From: an uncultured Bacteroidales bacterium
GTDB taxonomy: Bacteria; Bacteroidota; Bacteroidia; Bacteroidales; P3
Direction: 5' to 3'
Length of the DNA: 64,000 nt
Assembly: GCA_900317125.1 (NCBI GenBank)
Contig: ONFR01000005.1
Span: 1-64,000, forward strand
Part shown: piece after piece, positions 7,969 through 17,038 of the stretch
Position numbering within the stretch: position 1 is the stretch's first letter
Layout: each line of letters opens with the position of its first letter
Program-made: the position numbers and the translations under genes
The notes under the pieces: model-generated
Seen by the model: only the letters and a program-made list of their open reading frames with translations
The model's database searches: none
What the model was told of the DNA's origin: nothing

Positions 7969-9402
7969 TTATTCCTCGGGGGCGAACATGGGGTCCCAGG
8001 CGGGGAGCATGATGGGTTTCTGGTCGAGCATGGCGCGGATGTTGGCGGGGATGTATTTCTCCTCCAGCACAACGCGGAACATGTATTCGTTGAACCAGTT
8101 GTTGGTCATGATGAGGAAGCCTTGGTAGCCGTAGCTGCTGCCCCAGCTGTTCTCGACCATCCATTTGAGGGGCTTGCCGTCCTTGTCGAGGTCGACGGCG
8201 CAGAGGGTCATGGCGTGGCTGGAGCCGCTGGCGAAGGTGCTGACACGCTGCTTCTTGTTCATGCCGAAGGTGGTGCCGAAGAGTGAGGCGTAGTCGTAGT
8301 TCTTTTCATCCATGAAGCCTTTGTCGCGGTTGAGGAACTTGCCCACGTCGCAGCTGAAGTACATCATGGTGCTGTCCTTGATGGAGGCGATGCACATGGG
8401 TGCGATGTCTTCCATGGGGAGGTTGAGGTAGCGCCAGTTCTGGCCGTCGTAGACGTGGCGGTCGTACTGGATTTCATACACCTTGTAGTACTCGCGGGTG
8501 GGGTCGTTCATGACCATGTAGTATTTGGAGAAGTCGGTCTTGGCGAATTTCTCGTAGAAGGACATGGGGGTGTAGGTGTCGGTGGAAACTATCTCGCCTT
8601 TGGCGTTTTTCTGCTGCCAGGTGAACTGGGCAGGGGGTTCGCCCATGGTGAGGGCAAGCATGCGGTAGATAGTGGCGAGCATCTCGGTCTTCTTGGCTTT
8701 GAGACGGTCGGGGGTCATGCCTTTCTGTGCGGCCATGTCGCGCAGCTGCAGTCCGTCCTCGCGCAGTTTGAGTGCGATGAGGCTGCTGATGGAGGAGGTG
8801 TTGTTGGTGTTGTAGGTCTCGGGCATGGCTTCGGCGGGCATGAGGCCGTATTTGTCGATGAGGTTGGCCACGCCGGTGAACTGGCCACCGTCGCCGATGG
8901 GGTTCTTGAAGAGCCATTCCACCTCTTTGCTGTCCATGGGCTGCTTGTAGGTGTCGATAACGGCTTGGAGGAAGAGGTTGGCTTTCTCGAGCTGGTCGTA
9001 GAAGAAGAGGTAGGCTTGCGAGAACTGGAAGTCGGCGGGGAGGTTGTGCTGGCGAATGGCTTTGTTGCGCAGCACGTTCATGCCGGTGAACATCCAGCAG
9101 CGGCCGGAAGATTTCTGGTCGGTGACGGCCTTGCTCTCGACGCGGTTGGAGAAGTGGGAGTCGAAGGCGGTGGCGTTCTCGTAGTTGAGGGCCAGTTTGG
9201 CTGGGCTGTTGGTGACGAGGATGTTGCGCAGGGCTTTGTCGGTGGGGTTGCCGCCGTAGCTTTGTTTCATCTGTTGCATCATCTCGGTGGTGATGCCGCC
9301 GTTGTAGGGCTGGGCAGCGGCTTTGCCGCCTTTTTTCTGGGCCATGGCACTGCCTACGGAGAGGAGTGCGGTGAGGGCGATAACGATTATCCGGTTTGTC
9401 AT
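7969..9402 (-). CDS. Secreted aminopeptidase C / bleomycin hydrolase-like peptidase
   Basis: The 477-aa protein has a signal peptide (MTNRIIVIALTALLSVGSAMA) and a full C1B peptidase: Gln96 and Cys102 in DQKSSGRCWMF, His in GSSHAMTLC and Asn in VENSWGSSYG. It is about as long as the intracellular PepC enzymes, but the signal peptide sends it out of the cytoplasm. In PepC/bleomycin hydrolase the C-terminal residues enter the active site and limit cleavage to aminopeptidase action; here the tail ends MFAPEE. It is a paralogue of the peptidase at 4670-5893 and ends 34 bp upstream of the thioredoxin-like gene in the same direction of reading. Confidence 0.9.
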   Translation of the reverse strand: MTNRIIVIALTALLSVGSAMAQKKGGKAAAQPYNGGITTEMMQQMKQSYGGNPTDKALRNILVTNSPAKLALNYENATAFDSHFSNRVESKAVTDQKSSGRCWMFTGMNVLRNKAIRQHNLPADFQFSQAYLFFYDQLEKANLFLQAVIDTYKQPMDSKEVEWLFKNPIGDGGQFTGVANLIDKYGLMPAEAMPETYNTNNTSSISSLIALKLREDGLQLRDMAAQKGMTPDRLKAKKTEMLATIYRMLALTMGEPPAQFTWQQKNAKGEIVSTDTYTPMSFYEKFAKTDFSKYYMVMNDPTREYYKVYEIQYDRHVYDGQNWRYLNLPMEDIAPMCIASIKDSTMMYFSCDVGKFLNRDKGFMDEKNYDYASLFGTTFGMNKKQRVSTFASGSSHAMTLCAVDLDKDGKPLKWMVENSWGSSYGYQGFLIMTNNWFNEYMFRVVLEEKYIPANIRAMLDQKPIMLPAWDPMFAPEE

Positions 9403-9435
9403 GTCGTGATGTTTTGAGGTGAATAGGGGATTGTG

Positions 9436-10557
9436 TTATTTCTTGAGGCCGAGGGCTTCGACGATGGCGGTTTCGATGGCTTCGCCACGGATGTTGCGCT
9501 TGATGATTTTGCCATCTTTGTCGAGCAGGAGGATGGCGGGGATGCTGTTGATGCCGTAGTTGTCGGTGGCCGTTTTAGTAGTGTCAATGAGCTGGGGGTA
9601 TGTGATGCCGAGGTCTTCGACGGCTTTCTTGTGGTCGGGGATTTTGTCCCAGACATCGATGCCGATGATGTTGAGGCCTTTGCTGTTGTATTTGGTGTAG
9701 AGGCGTACCAGGTTGTCGGTTATCTCCTTGCGGCAGGGACCGCACCACGATGCCCAGAAGTCGAGGAGGGTGACTTGCTCCTTGTTGAGCATGGAGGAGA
9801 GTTTGGCGGGTTCGCCGGTGGCGAAGTCGATGCCGTCGATGTCGACGTAGTTCTTGCCTTCGCTGGTGTTGTCGATATTGAAGAGCCATTTGCGGGCCAT
9901 GCGCAGGGGCTCGAAGTCGTTGATGGCTTTGCCGGAGTGGCTCATGATGCTGTCAAGTTTGTGGTAGGTCATGCTTTCGTCCTGCAGGTTGACAAGCTCG
10001 GAGAGGGCGTAGGCACCGATGATATTGTCCTTGTTTTTTTGGAATACCTGGCGGTTCTGTTCCAGCTTGTAGGCTTCGTAGGCGCTCATGGCCACGCTGT
10101 ATTCGGCGGCTACTGCCACTTGCTCGTCGGGGGTGGTGCAGGTGTAGTATTTGGCGGAGAGATCCCGTAGCACTCCTTCGAGTCGGGCGGATGCCGTGTC
10201 GGCGGTGAACGAGTTATAGTAAAGGTCGTTCAAGGGGGTGCCATAGAGCGAGTCGTTGATGACGTTGATGTGGATTTTGCCTTTCTCCAGCACGATGTTG
10301 CTCATGTAGCGTGTAGTGGCAGAGGCGGCGAACACGGAGACCATGCAGGGCTGTTCGGTTTTGCCGGTGAACTCGAATTTACCGTCCTGGATGGTGGTGG
10401 AATCGAGCATACTGCCGTCGGCGATATTGCGGAGATAGACCATGGAGCCGTTCATCTCCTCGACGGGTAATTCTCCATAAACGGTGTAGCCACGGTGGCA
10501 GGCAGTGAGGCTTGTCAGCAGTGTGGCGACAATTAACAGGTTGAAAATCTTTTGCAT
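9436..10557 (-). CDS. TlpA/AhpC-type thioredoxin lipoprotein with DUF4369-like N-terminus
   Basis: The 373-aa protein has a lipobox (TSLTAC, Cys20), a DUF4369-like beta-rich N-terminal domain (GSMVYLRNIADGSMLDSTTI), a helical linker, and a C-terminal thioredoxin domain with the redox pair WCGPC in FWASWCGPCRKEI and the cis-Pro in SIPAIL. Such proteins sit in the outer or inner membrane facing the periplasm and reduce or oxidise protein thiols. It is followed in the same direction by the secreted cysteine peptidase, whose catalytic Cys would need a reducing partner. Confidence 0.88.
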   Translation of the reverse strand: MQKIFNLLIVATLLTSLTACHRGYTVYGELPVEEMNGSMVYLRNIADGSMLDSTTIQDGKFEFTGKTEQPCMVSVFAASATTRYMSNIVLEKGKIHINVINDSLYGTPLNDLYYNSFTADTASARLEGVLRDLSAKYYTCTTPDEQVAVAAEYSVAMSAYEAYKLEQNRQVFQKNKDNIIGAYALSELVNLQDESMTYHKLDSIMSHSGKAINDFEPLRMARKWLFNIDNTSEGKNYVDIDGIDFATGEPAKLSSMLNKEQVTLLDFWASWCGPCRKEITDNLVRLYTKYNSKGLNIIGIDVWDKIPDHKKAVEDLGITYPQLIDTTKTATDNYGINSIPAILLLDKDGKIIKRNIRGEAIETAIVEALGLKK

Positions 10558-10587
10558 ATTTGTGTTGTTTTAAATGTTTCAAACATG

Positions 10588-10595
10588 CAAAGATA
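10588..10595 (-). promoter_or_regulatory. -7 promoter element of the thioredoxin lipoprotein gene
   Basis: The minus strand reads TATCTTTG, 31 bp before the start codon at 10557. Confidence 0.55.
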
Positions 10596-10727
10596 CAACT
10601 TTTCTCCAATTTAGAGGGAATAATTTAATTGAAAATAGAAAAAAGAAAAGGGAGGCGGAGCTATTTCAATTTTCACATTTCTAAAGTTTGACAAGTAAAA
10701 TCGGGTATTATTAGATTACTCTCCAAA

Positions 10728-10907
10728 ACGGCCTGAAAGGCCAAAATCCCTGTAGCCCAAGGCAACGCCTTGTGTATATGGTGTATACATCCAACGCCCT
10801 GAAAGGGCAAAAGAATTACGCTTTTGCCCTTTCAGGGCGTTAGGGATGATTGCCATGTTACCCAGGACGGTGCCCTGGGCTATTTTACTATTGGCCTTTC
10901 AGGCCGT
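10728..10907. repeat. Nested palindromic element of 180 bp
   Basis: The outer arms ACGGCCTGAAAGGCCAA (10728-10744) and TTGGCCTTTCAGGCCGT (10891-10907) are a perfect 17-bp inverted repeat. The inner arms (10793-10813 and 10821-10841) pair perfectly over 21 bp around a 7-nt loop, and a middle pair (TAGCCCA and TGGGCTA) lies between. Each outer arm contains the small palindrome GGCCTGAAAGGCC, and the inner arms contain GCCCTGAAAGGGC. It fills most of the 424-bp gap 10558-10981, which has no gene. It resembles dispersed intergenic repeats of Bacteroidales. Confidence 0.8.
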
Positions 10908-10981
10908 CAATATCAGATATTCTGTCCTGTTATGACCTTGTATTATTGATAACTGGAGGATAAATAATCGTTCGTCAAACT

Positions 10982-12490
10982 TTAGTCACTTTTCATTTTT
11001 ATGGCCTGCTTGGTTGCTATCCCAATGGAAGTGTGGACTTTTATCATGTACACACCGTCGGAGTAGGGTGAGAGGTCGACCTGTGCGGTATTGGCACCCG
11101 GGCCAGGATAGGTGTTGAAGACGAGGGTGCCTCGGGTGTCGAACACCTCGATTAGCTGGATGGGTTTTTGGGAGGCCACCTCAATCACAGAGAAAGTGGG
11201 GTTGGGGTGGAGGCTGATCGAGGAGTCGGAGGTGTTAATGGCATTGGGCTGGCAGTTGTAGCAAAAGGGCTCTCCTGTGCCCCAGTCACCATAGCGGTTG
11301 GCGACACATCGTGGTCGCACGTAGGCACGGTATAGTATGCCGGGTTCCACAGTGGCTGAGGCATAGGCCTCGCTGCAATCAACAACGGCGCCGCCGTCGG
11401 GCGAGGAGCCGTCGGGTACGTAGGTGAACTCCCATCCCAAATGCGATCGGGTGGAGTCGCTCCACTCAAAGTAGAAGGTGGCATCATCCTGTTTGATGAC
11501 GTGAAGCCCTTCTACTGGGGTGCAGTTGGCATAAACCGACCCATACTTGACGATGGGGAAAATCATAACGCAACTCTTTACTGCGGTGTCGTGCCATCCG
11601 AGGGAAGTGTATGTGTCACGATAGGGGCCTTCGGGGGTAGTTTCATTCGCGGAAATAAATCTGCATCGGTATCTGAGTGCGGGGAAATTGCGTGATATGT
11701 TAGGGCAAGGAAAATCGCGGGACCAGGGGGCGGTTTGGCTATATGCGGCAAGTTCTGGAGAAATTATTGCATAATGATGACGATCTACGCCAACAGGACG
11801 TATACTGTCCGGGAATAGAGTGATTGCGATATAGAAAGAGTCCTCAACTGTGATCGGTTGGTCAAAGTAGTATTCGCGAAAGGGTTCTCTATCATCTTCT
11901 ACGATAGCATTACATTCTGTATTACCAGATCCTAAATATCTTAAAGTAGTATACATCCAACTCTTGTAAGGGAACAGGTTGTCGTACCCAAGGTGTTTTC
12001 TTCCCAATAGGAGCATGCTGTCTTCTACTCTTTTATACAAGGATACAAATGAATTGGAGAGAACCATGGTGTCTAACGAATAATCCCAAAACTCAAAAAA
12101 GTCACCTGTATAACCAACTCCAGGGTCTAGGTAATTACCATATCGCAAAGGACATACCCGTATGCCCAAAATAGACAAAGCCGTGTCGGTATGAAAATAT
12201 TTTGCCAGTTCGCCGCAGTAAAAAGTCCCCCCCCCAATAACGGCTTGATAATGCCAAAACCCTCTACGTACAAACCCTACATCATGTCCGGAGGCATCGT
12301 AATTTGAATCGCCTGTATAGGCACCATCTGCAATATTAAAATAAATATATTGTGCTGTATCGGACATCAGGTCATCGTACCACCACCAATCGTAATACAG
12401 GTTTGTATCGAGCGGCAGGATTGGCGCTTGTGCCGAAAGTCTCATGTCTCCCAGAAGCATCAATGCAACAAGAATAATAGTCTTTTTCAT
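10982..12490 (-). CDS. Secreted protein with T9SS type A sorting domain
   Basis: The 502-aa protein has a signal peptide (MKKTIILVALMLLGDMRLSAQ) and a C-terminal T9SS sorting domain of about 75 residues with the usual signatures: SLHPNPTFSVIEV, IEVFDTRGTLV and YSDGVYMIKV. It should cross the outer membrane through the T9SS and be cut by PorU. The middle part has a fibronectin-like stretch (TFYFEWSDSTRSHLGWEFTY) and many Trp/Tyr residues, and I recognise no enzyme. The next gene downstream in the same direction is not within reach (10557 is 424 bp away). Confidence 0.85.
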   Translation of the reverse strand: MKKTIILVALMLLGDMRLSAQAPILPLDTNLYYDWWWYDDLMSDTAQYIYFNIADGAYTGDSNYDASGHDVGFVRRGFWHYQAVIGGGTFYCGELAKYFHTDTALSILGIRVCPLRYGNYLDPGVGYTGDFFEFWDYSLDTMVLSNSFVSLYKRVEDSMLLLGRKHLGYDNLFPYKSWMYTTLRYLGSGNTECNAIVEDDREPFREYYFDQPITVEDSFYIAITLFPDSIRPVGVDRHHYAIISPELAAYSQTAPWSRDFPCPNISRNFPALRYRCRFISANETTPEGPYRDTYTSLGWHDTAVKSCVMIFPIVKYGSVYANCTPVEGLHVIKQDDATFYFEWSDSTRSHLGWEFTYVPDGSSPDGGAVVDCSEAYASATVEPGILYRAYVRPRCVANRYGDWGTGEPFCYNCQPNAINTSDSSISLHPNPTFSVIEVASQKPIQLIEVFDTRGTLVFNTYPGPGANTAQVDLSPYSDGVYMIKVHTSIGIATKQAIKMKSD

Positions 12491-12509
12491 GGTGTTATAT
12501 TATTGAGTG

Positions 12510-13007
12510 TTATTTACTGCAATTTACAATAAATTGATTTGTCTCTATATTAGGATTGTGATATGTAGGATTGGTCATAGTACCTTCGATTACAGTGATA
12601 GAGGCATCGCTGTTTAATAATGGATAGGTTATACTCATGGACACATTGTTAGTAGTAGCGCAAGAGCCGCCAAAGGGTAGTTGCTGCAGTAGAATGCCGA
12701 GAGACGATGCTGCCGAGTTGCCGCATGCTGCACAATAAATAGTAGAGAAAGTACAAAGGGAGTTGAATTTTATATTAGGGTGAGACAGACGGCTGTCGCC
12801 AATACCAGTGGAGGAAAATACATCCACAAGGTAATCGCCAGAGGAATTGGCATTGCTGAGGTCGCACAATAGTCCTGAGTGAGCATTATAAACCATGTCC
12901 TTAAAAGTGTAATAGGTGCTGTTGCCTCCAAATATACTGGTCTGACAACATAGATTTACCGATGATGCCAACAGACATAGGCACAATATGATATAAGTTT
13001 TTTTCAT
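12510..13007 (-). CDS. Small secreted protein of unknown function
   Basis: The 165-aa protein has a signal peptide (MKKTYIILCLCLLASSVNLC). The mature part holds several Cys residues (LLCDLSN, CTFSTIYCAACGN, GGSCATTNN, FIVNCSK) that could form disulfides. No family is recognised. It lies 19 bp upstream of the T9SS cargo gene in the same direction, so the two are probably one transcript and may act together at the cell surface. It lacks a T9SS sorting domain itself. Confidence 0.65.
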   Translation of the reverse strand: MKKTYIILCLCLLASSVNLCCQTSIFGGNSTYYTFKDMVYNAHSGLLCDLSNANSSGDYLVDVFSSTGIGDSRLSHPNIKFNSLCTFSTIYCAACGNSAASSLGILLQQLPFGGSCATTNNVSMSITYPLLNSDASITVIEGTMTNPTYHNPNIETNQFIVNCSK

Positions 13008-13034
13008 AGTTTAGGAGACTAGTGTTTATTGATG

Positions 13035-13042
13035 CAAATATA
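13035..13042 (-). promoter_or_regulatory. -7 promoter element of the two-gene surface operon
   Basis: The minus strand reads TATATTTG, 28 bp before the start at 13007; it would serve the small secreted protein and the T9SS cargo gene behind it. Confidence 0.5.
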
Positions 13043-13231
13043 CGAAATCTTTTTGGTTGCAGGGATTTGTATTACATTTTTTTTCATTGTTTTTTTTATT
13101 TTATTCCTTACAGGTTGACATAGGTTTGTTTTTGCTTGATTGTCAGAGTATACTAATGGAGAAGGCGGGGATGGCGAAGTGTTTTTTCTCCATTGTGTGA
13201 CGTTTTTTTTATTTATGTCGGAAAAAATGGG

Positions 13232-13239
13232 TATCTTTG
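13232..13239 (+). promoter_or_regulatory. -7 promoter element of guaB
   Basis: TATCTTTG lies 37 bp before the guaB start codon at 13276. Confidence 0.55.
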
Positions 13240-13275
13240 CACAATTTTTCAGATGCATAAAATATAATAAACAAT

Positions 13276-14748
13276 ATGTACACAGATACCACAAAATTCA
13301 TTGGCGAAGGCCTTACCTACGACGACGTGCTGCTTGTTCCGTCGTATTCTGAGATTCTACCCCGTGAGGTGACCGTGGCTACACGTTTCTCAAAGAACAT
13401 CAAGTTGAACATGCCGCTGGTGTCGGCGGCCATGGACACCGTGACCGAGGCCGCCATGGCCATCGGTATGGCACAGGAGGGCGGTATAGGTGTGCTGCAT
13501 AAGAACATGTCCATCGAGCAGCAGGCTAACGAGGTGCGTAAGGTGAAACGTGCCGAGAACGGTATGATTGTCGATCCCGTCACCCTCACCAAGGATGCCA
13601 AGGTGAAAGATGCCCTGCACCTGATGAGCGAATACGGCATAGGCGGTATCCCTATTGTCGACGAGAATCGCAAGCTGATAGGCATGGTTACCAACCGCGA
13701 CCTCCGCTTCGAGAAGCGCATGGAGCGTCCGTTGTCCGAGATTATGATTACCGACCTTATCACCACCCATGTGGGCACCACTTTTGCCGAGGCTACAGAG
13801 ATCCTGCAGCGCCACAAGATTGAGAAGCTCCCCGTGGTGAACAACGAGGGCGTCTTCATGGGGTTGATTACCTACCGCGACATTATGAAGACCAAGGAGC
13901 GCCCGCTGGCCTGCAAGGACAGCAAAGGCCGCCTCTGTGTGGCTGCCGGCGTGGGCATTACCCCCGACATGATGGACCGCGTGGATGCTTTGGTGAAGGC
14001 TGGCGCCGACGCCATCGTCATCGACACCGCCCATGGCCACAGCATCCGTGTGGTCGAGGCCCTGAAACAGGTGAAGAGCACCTATTCCGATATCGATGTG
14101 GTGGTGGGCAATATTGCTACCGGCGAGGCCGCCATCATGTTGGCCGAAGCCGGTGCCGACGCCATTAAGGTGGGTATCGGACCTGGAAGCATCTGCTCCA
14201 CCCGTATCGTGGCGGGTATCGGCGTGCCACAGCTGACGGCTGTGTGCGAGTGCGTGGGTGCCTTGAAGCAGAAGGGATACGATGTGCCTGTGATTGCCGA
14301 CGGCGGCATCCGCTACAGCGGCGACATCGTGAAGGCCATCGCCGCCGGAGCCAGCACCGTGATGGTGGGCTCGCTGGTGGCAGGCGTGGATGAGGCTCCG
14401 GGCGAGACCATCATCTTCGAAGGCCGCAAGTTCAAGTCCTACCGCGGCATGGGTTCGCTGGAAGCCATGCAGAGCGGCTCCAAGGACCGTTATTTCCAGG
14501 ACAAAGAGGTGGACGCCAAGAAGCTGGTGCCCGAAGGCGTTGTGGGACGTGTCCCCTACAAGGGTACGTTGAGCGAGGTGCTCTACCAGATGGTGGGCGG
14601 CCTGAAGGCCGGTATGGGTTACACCGGTTCAAAAGATATTGCCGCCTTGCAGCAGGCCAAGTTTATCCGTATCACCGCCGCCGGTCGCACCGAGAGCCAT
14701 CCGCACGACATCGCCATTACCCGCGAGGCCCCCAACTACTCAAGATAA
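13276..14748 (+). CDS. guaB: IMP dehydrogenase
   Basis: This 490-aa enzyme oxidises IMP to XMP with NAD+, the first committed step of GMP synthesis. Two CBS domains (about 95-205) interrupt the barrel and sense nucleotides. The catalytic loop GPGSICSTR carries Cys307, and the flap has the MGSLEAMQ region. Its length is the usual bacterial one. A promoter element lies 37 bp upstream. The next gene is 135 bp downstream in the same direction, so the chaperone genes may share its transcript. Confidence 0.97.
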   Translation: MYTDTTKFIGEGLTYDDVLLVPSYSEILPREVTVATRFSKNIKLNMPLVSAAMDTVTEAAMAIGMAQEGGIGVLHKNMSIEQQANEVRKVKRAENGMIVDPVTLTKDAKVKDALHLMSEYGIGGIPIVDENRKLIGMVTNRDLRFEKRMERPLSEIMITDLITTHVGTTFAEATEILQRHKIEKLPVVNNEGVFMGLITYRDIMKTKERPLACKDSKGRLCVAAGVGITPDMMDRVDALVKAGADAIVIDTAHGHSIRVVEALKQVKSTYSDIDVVVGNIATGEAAIMLAEAGADAIKVGIGPGSICSTRIVAGIGVPQLTAVCECVGALKQKGYDVPVIADGGIRYSGDIVKAIAAGASTVMVGSLVAGVDEAPGETIIFEGRKFKSYRGMGSLEAMQSGSKDRYFQDKEVDAKKLVPEGVVGRVPYKGTLSEVLYQMVGGLKAGMGYTGSKDIAALQQAKFIRITAAGRTESHPHDIAITREAPNYSR

Positions 14749-14883
14749 TCGGAGCCCCCTCGGCTGAAGTACAGACAGGAAGAATGATAGTTACGAACAT
14801 GTGTCCCTGTGGGCATGCCCTTGTAGGGTAATGCACTCCCAGCGCCACATATATTACAATGCCACAAACGAAAGATTGCTTAT

Positions 14884-16983
14884 ATGAAGAAATTGTTGTC
14901 AACATTGCTATTGACCGTGCTGATGTTCGGTGCAGCCGCCCAAACAAACACCGACCCCGTTATCTTTGAGATAGGGGGGAAGCCCATCTACAAATCGCAG
15001 TTCATGAAAGAGTTCCTGCGTTCCATAGGCAAAGACCCCTCTGCTGCCCCCACAGCATGCACCTATGAGAAACGCAAGGCACTGGAAGACTATGTCCAGC
15101 TGTATGTCAATTTCCAGGCCAAACTGGCCGATGCCTATGCCCTCGGTATTGACACACTGCAGTTCCTGAACGACGAGTTGAACGTTTATCGCAAGGACTT
15201 GGCTGCTCCATACCTGATTGATTCTGTCACCATGCAGTCGTTGCTGCGTGAGGCTTATGAGCGCAACCACTATGCGCTGCATGCCGCCCATATCCTTGTC
15301 CCCTGCCAGGAGTCGGCAGGCCCCGAGGATACCCTCAAGGCCTATCAGCATGCCGTCGAGCTGTACAACGAGGCATTGCGCAACCCCAATTTCTATGCCA
15401 TTGCCCAGAAGGAGATGCACGACCAGCTTATCAACAATATCGACCCCGAGGTCAGAGAGCGTGCCAAACAGGTGAACCCCTACGAGGGTGACCTTGGATG
15501 CTTCACGGTGTTCGACATGATTTATGCTTTCGAGTCGGCTGCCTATGCAATGAATCCCGGCGAAATCCGTGGGCCTGTCCGTTCCCGTTATGGCTATCAC
15601 ATCATCAAACTGTTCGACCGCTACAATTACTACGGCAAGGTGCAGTTGTCCCATATCTGGGTTTCCGACAAGAGCCCCAATGCCGAAGGCCGTATCAGAG
15701 CTGCCTACCAGCAGTTGCAGGACGGCATGGATTTCGAGATGGTCTCGAAGAACAACAGCGACGACCACGAAACCAGAGCGCAAGGCGGCAGAATGCCCGA
15801 ACTGGCTTGCAACCAGCTCCCCTTCGAGTATGTCGCCGAGATTGCCAAAGGCCTTAAGGTGGGAGAATACTCCGCCCCCTTCAAAAGCCGTTTCGGCTGG
15901 CATATCATCAAGTTGATTAAACAAGAGACCATGCCCGACTTCGAAACGCTCATCCCTTACTACAAATCGCGCATGACACGCGGCGAGCGCAGCACCAAGC
16001 CCCAGCACATCTTTGTGGAGCAGTGCAAGCAGAAATACAACTTCGTCGACTATACGAAGGTGAAGACCTCCAAGAAGAAAAACGCCCCCTATGCTGCCGA
16101 CCTCAAAGCCGTGCAAGCGCTGGTGACGGACTCTATCTTCTCCGCCATCTTCCACTACGACTCCAATCAAATCACCGACATGCGTCCCCTGTTCAAGGTG
16201 GGCGACCGCCAGTACAACTCCCGCAACTTTGCCCGTTATATTTTGAAAAACAAGAAGGTCCGTCCCATTTGCCCGCTTGATATTTTCGTCAAGGAGAGAT
16301 ATGACGAATTTGTCGAGGCCATGGTGCTGAAATATGCCGACGACCGTCTGGAGTATGACAATGCTGAGTTCGGCGACTTGATCAGGGAATATCGTCATGG
16401 TTTGATGATTTTCACCTACAACGACCGCACCGTCTGGTCGCGTGCCATCAAGGACAGTGCAGGCTTCCAGGAGTTCTATAACCGTATGGCTCCCACACAC
16501 AGCTATGACGACACCAACGATGCCGTCTACTTCTGGAACCACCGCGCAAGGGTGCAGGTGGTGACGGTGGCCGATAGCGCCTGCCTCAAACCCGACAAGG
16601 CCCTGAAGATTGTCAACAAGGCTGTTGCCAAGGGCTGGAGCATGAACGACCTGCAGGCAAAACTGACCGACAAGGTGAACCACAAGAAATGCTCTGCCGA
16701 GCAACCCGTCACTATCGAACTCCAGATGCTCGAGGCCGGCAATCAGAAGGTTCTTGCTAATAACGAGTGGGGCAAGGGTGTCTATCCCCGTGCCACCGAA
16801 AAGGGCTATCAGTTCCTCATTGTCGAACAGATTCTCCAACCCGAGTTGAAGAGCTGTTCCGAAGCCCGCGGCTATTATCTGAACGATTATCAGAATTACC
16901 TCGAAGAGCAGAACAATCTCGAACTGCGCAAAAAGTACAATGTGAAAATCCATCAGGACGTTATTGACGCGATAACCTATTAA
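14884..16983 (+). CDS. Periplasmic parvulin-type peptidylprolyl isomerase (two PPIase domains)
   Basis: The 699-aa protein has a signal peptide (MKKLLSTLLLTVLMFGAAAQ), an N-terminal helical chaperone region (about 25-120), and two parvulin domains. The first ends PVRSRYGYHIIKLFDR and the second AAHILV-like HIWVSDK to FKSRFGWHIIKLI. The long C-terminal half is not recognised. It probably folds outer-membrane and secreted proteins in the periplasm. It lies directly before a SurA-like gene (55 bp gap), a pairing known in Bacteroidales near guaB. Confidence 0.88.
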   Translation: MKKLLSTLLLTVLMFGAAAQTNTDPVIFEIGGKPIYKSQFMKEFLRSIGKDPSAAPTACTYEKRKALEDYVQLYVNFQAKLADAYALGIDTLQFLNDELNVYRKDLAAPYLIDSVTMQSLLREAYERNHYALHAAHILVPCQESAGPEDTLKAYQHAVELYNEALRNPNFYAIAQKEMHDQLINNIDPEVRERAKQVNPYEGDLGCFTVFDMIYAFESAAYAMNPGEIRGPVRSRYGYHIIKLFDRYNYYGKVQLSHIWVSDKSPNAEGRIRAAYQQLQDGMDFEMVSKNNSDDHETRAQGGRMPELACNQLPFEYVAEIAKGLKVGEYSAPFKSRFGWHIIKLIKQETMPDFETLIPYYKSRMTRGERSTKPQHIFVEQCKQKYNFVDYTKVKTSKKKNAPYAADLKAVQALVTDSIFSAIFHYDSNQITDMRPLFKVGDRQYNSRNFARYILKNKKVRPICPLDIFVKERYDEFVEAMVLKYADDRLEYDNAEFGDLIREYRHGLMIFTYNDRTVWSRAIKDSAGFQEFYNRMAPTHSYDDTNDAVYFWNHRARVQVVTVADSACLKPDKALKIVNKAVAKGWSMNDLQAKLTDKVNHKKCSAEQPVTIELQMLEAGNQKVLANNEWGKGVYPRATEKGYQFLIVEQILQPELKSCSEARGYYLNDYQNYLEEQNNLELRKKYNVKIHQDVIDAITY

Positions 16984-17038
16984 TCCCGTCAATACATAGT
17001 CCCACAAATAAAATCATTATTCAGGACAAAGAAAAGAT

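Noticed and set aside
14908..17007. A 699-codon open frame on the minus strand opposite the large parvulin gene
   Set aside because: It mirrors a well-supported gene with signal peptide and PPIase domains. GC-rich codon bias leaves the opposite strand open; the translated protein has no domain.
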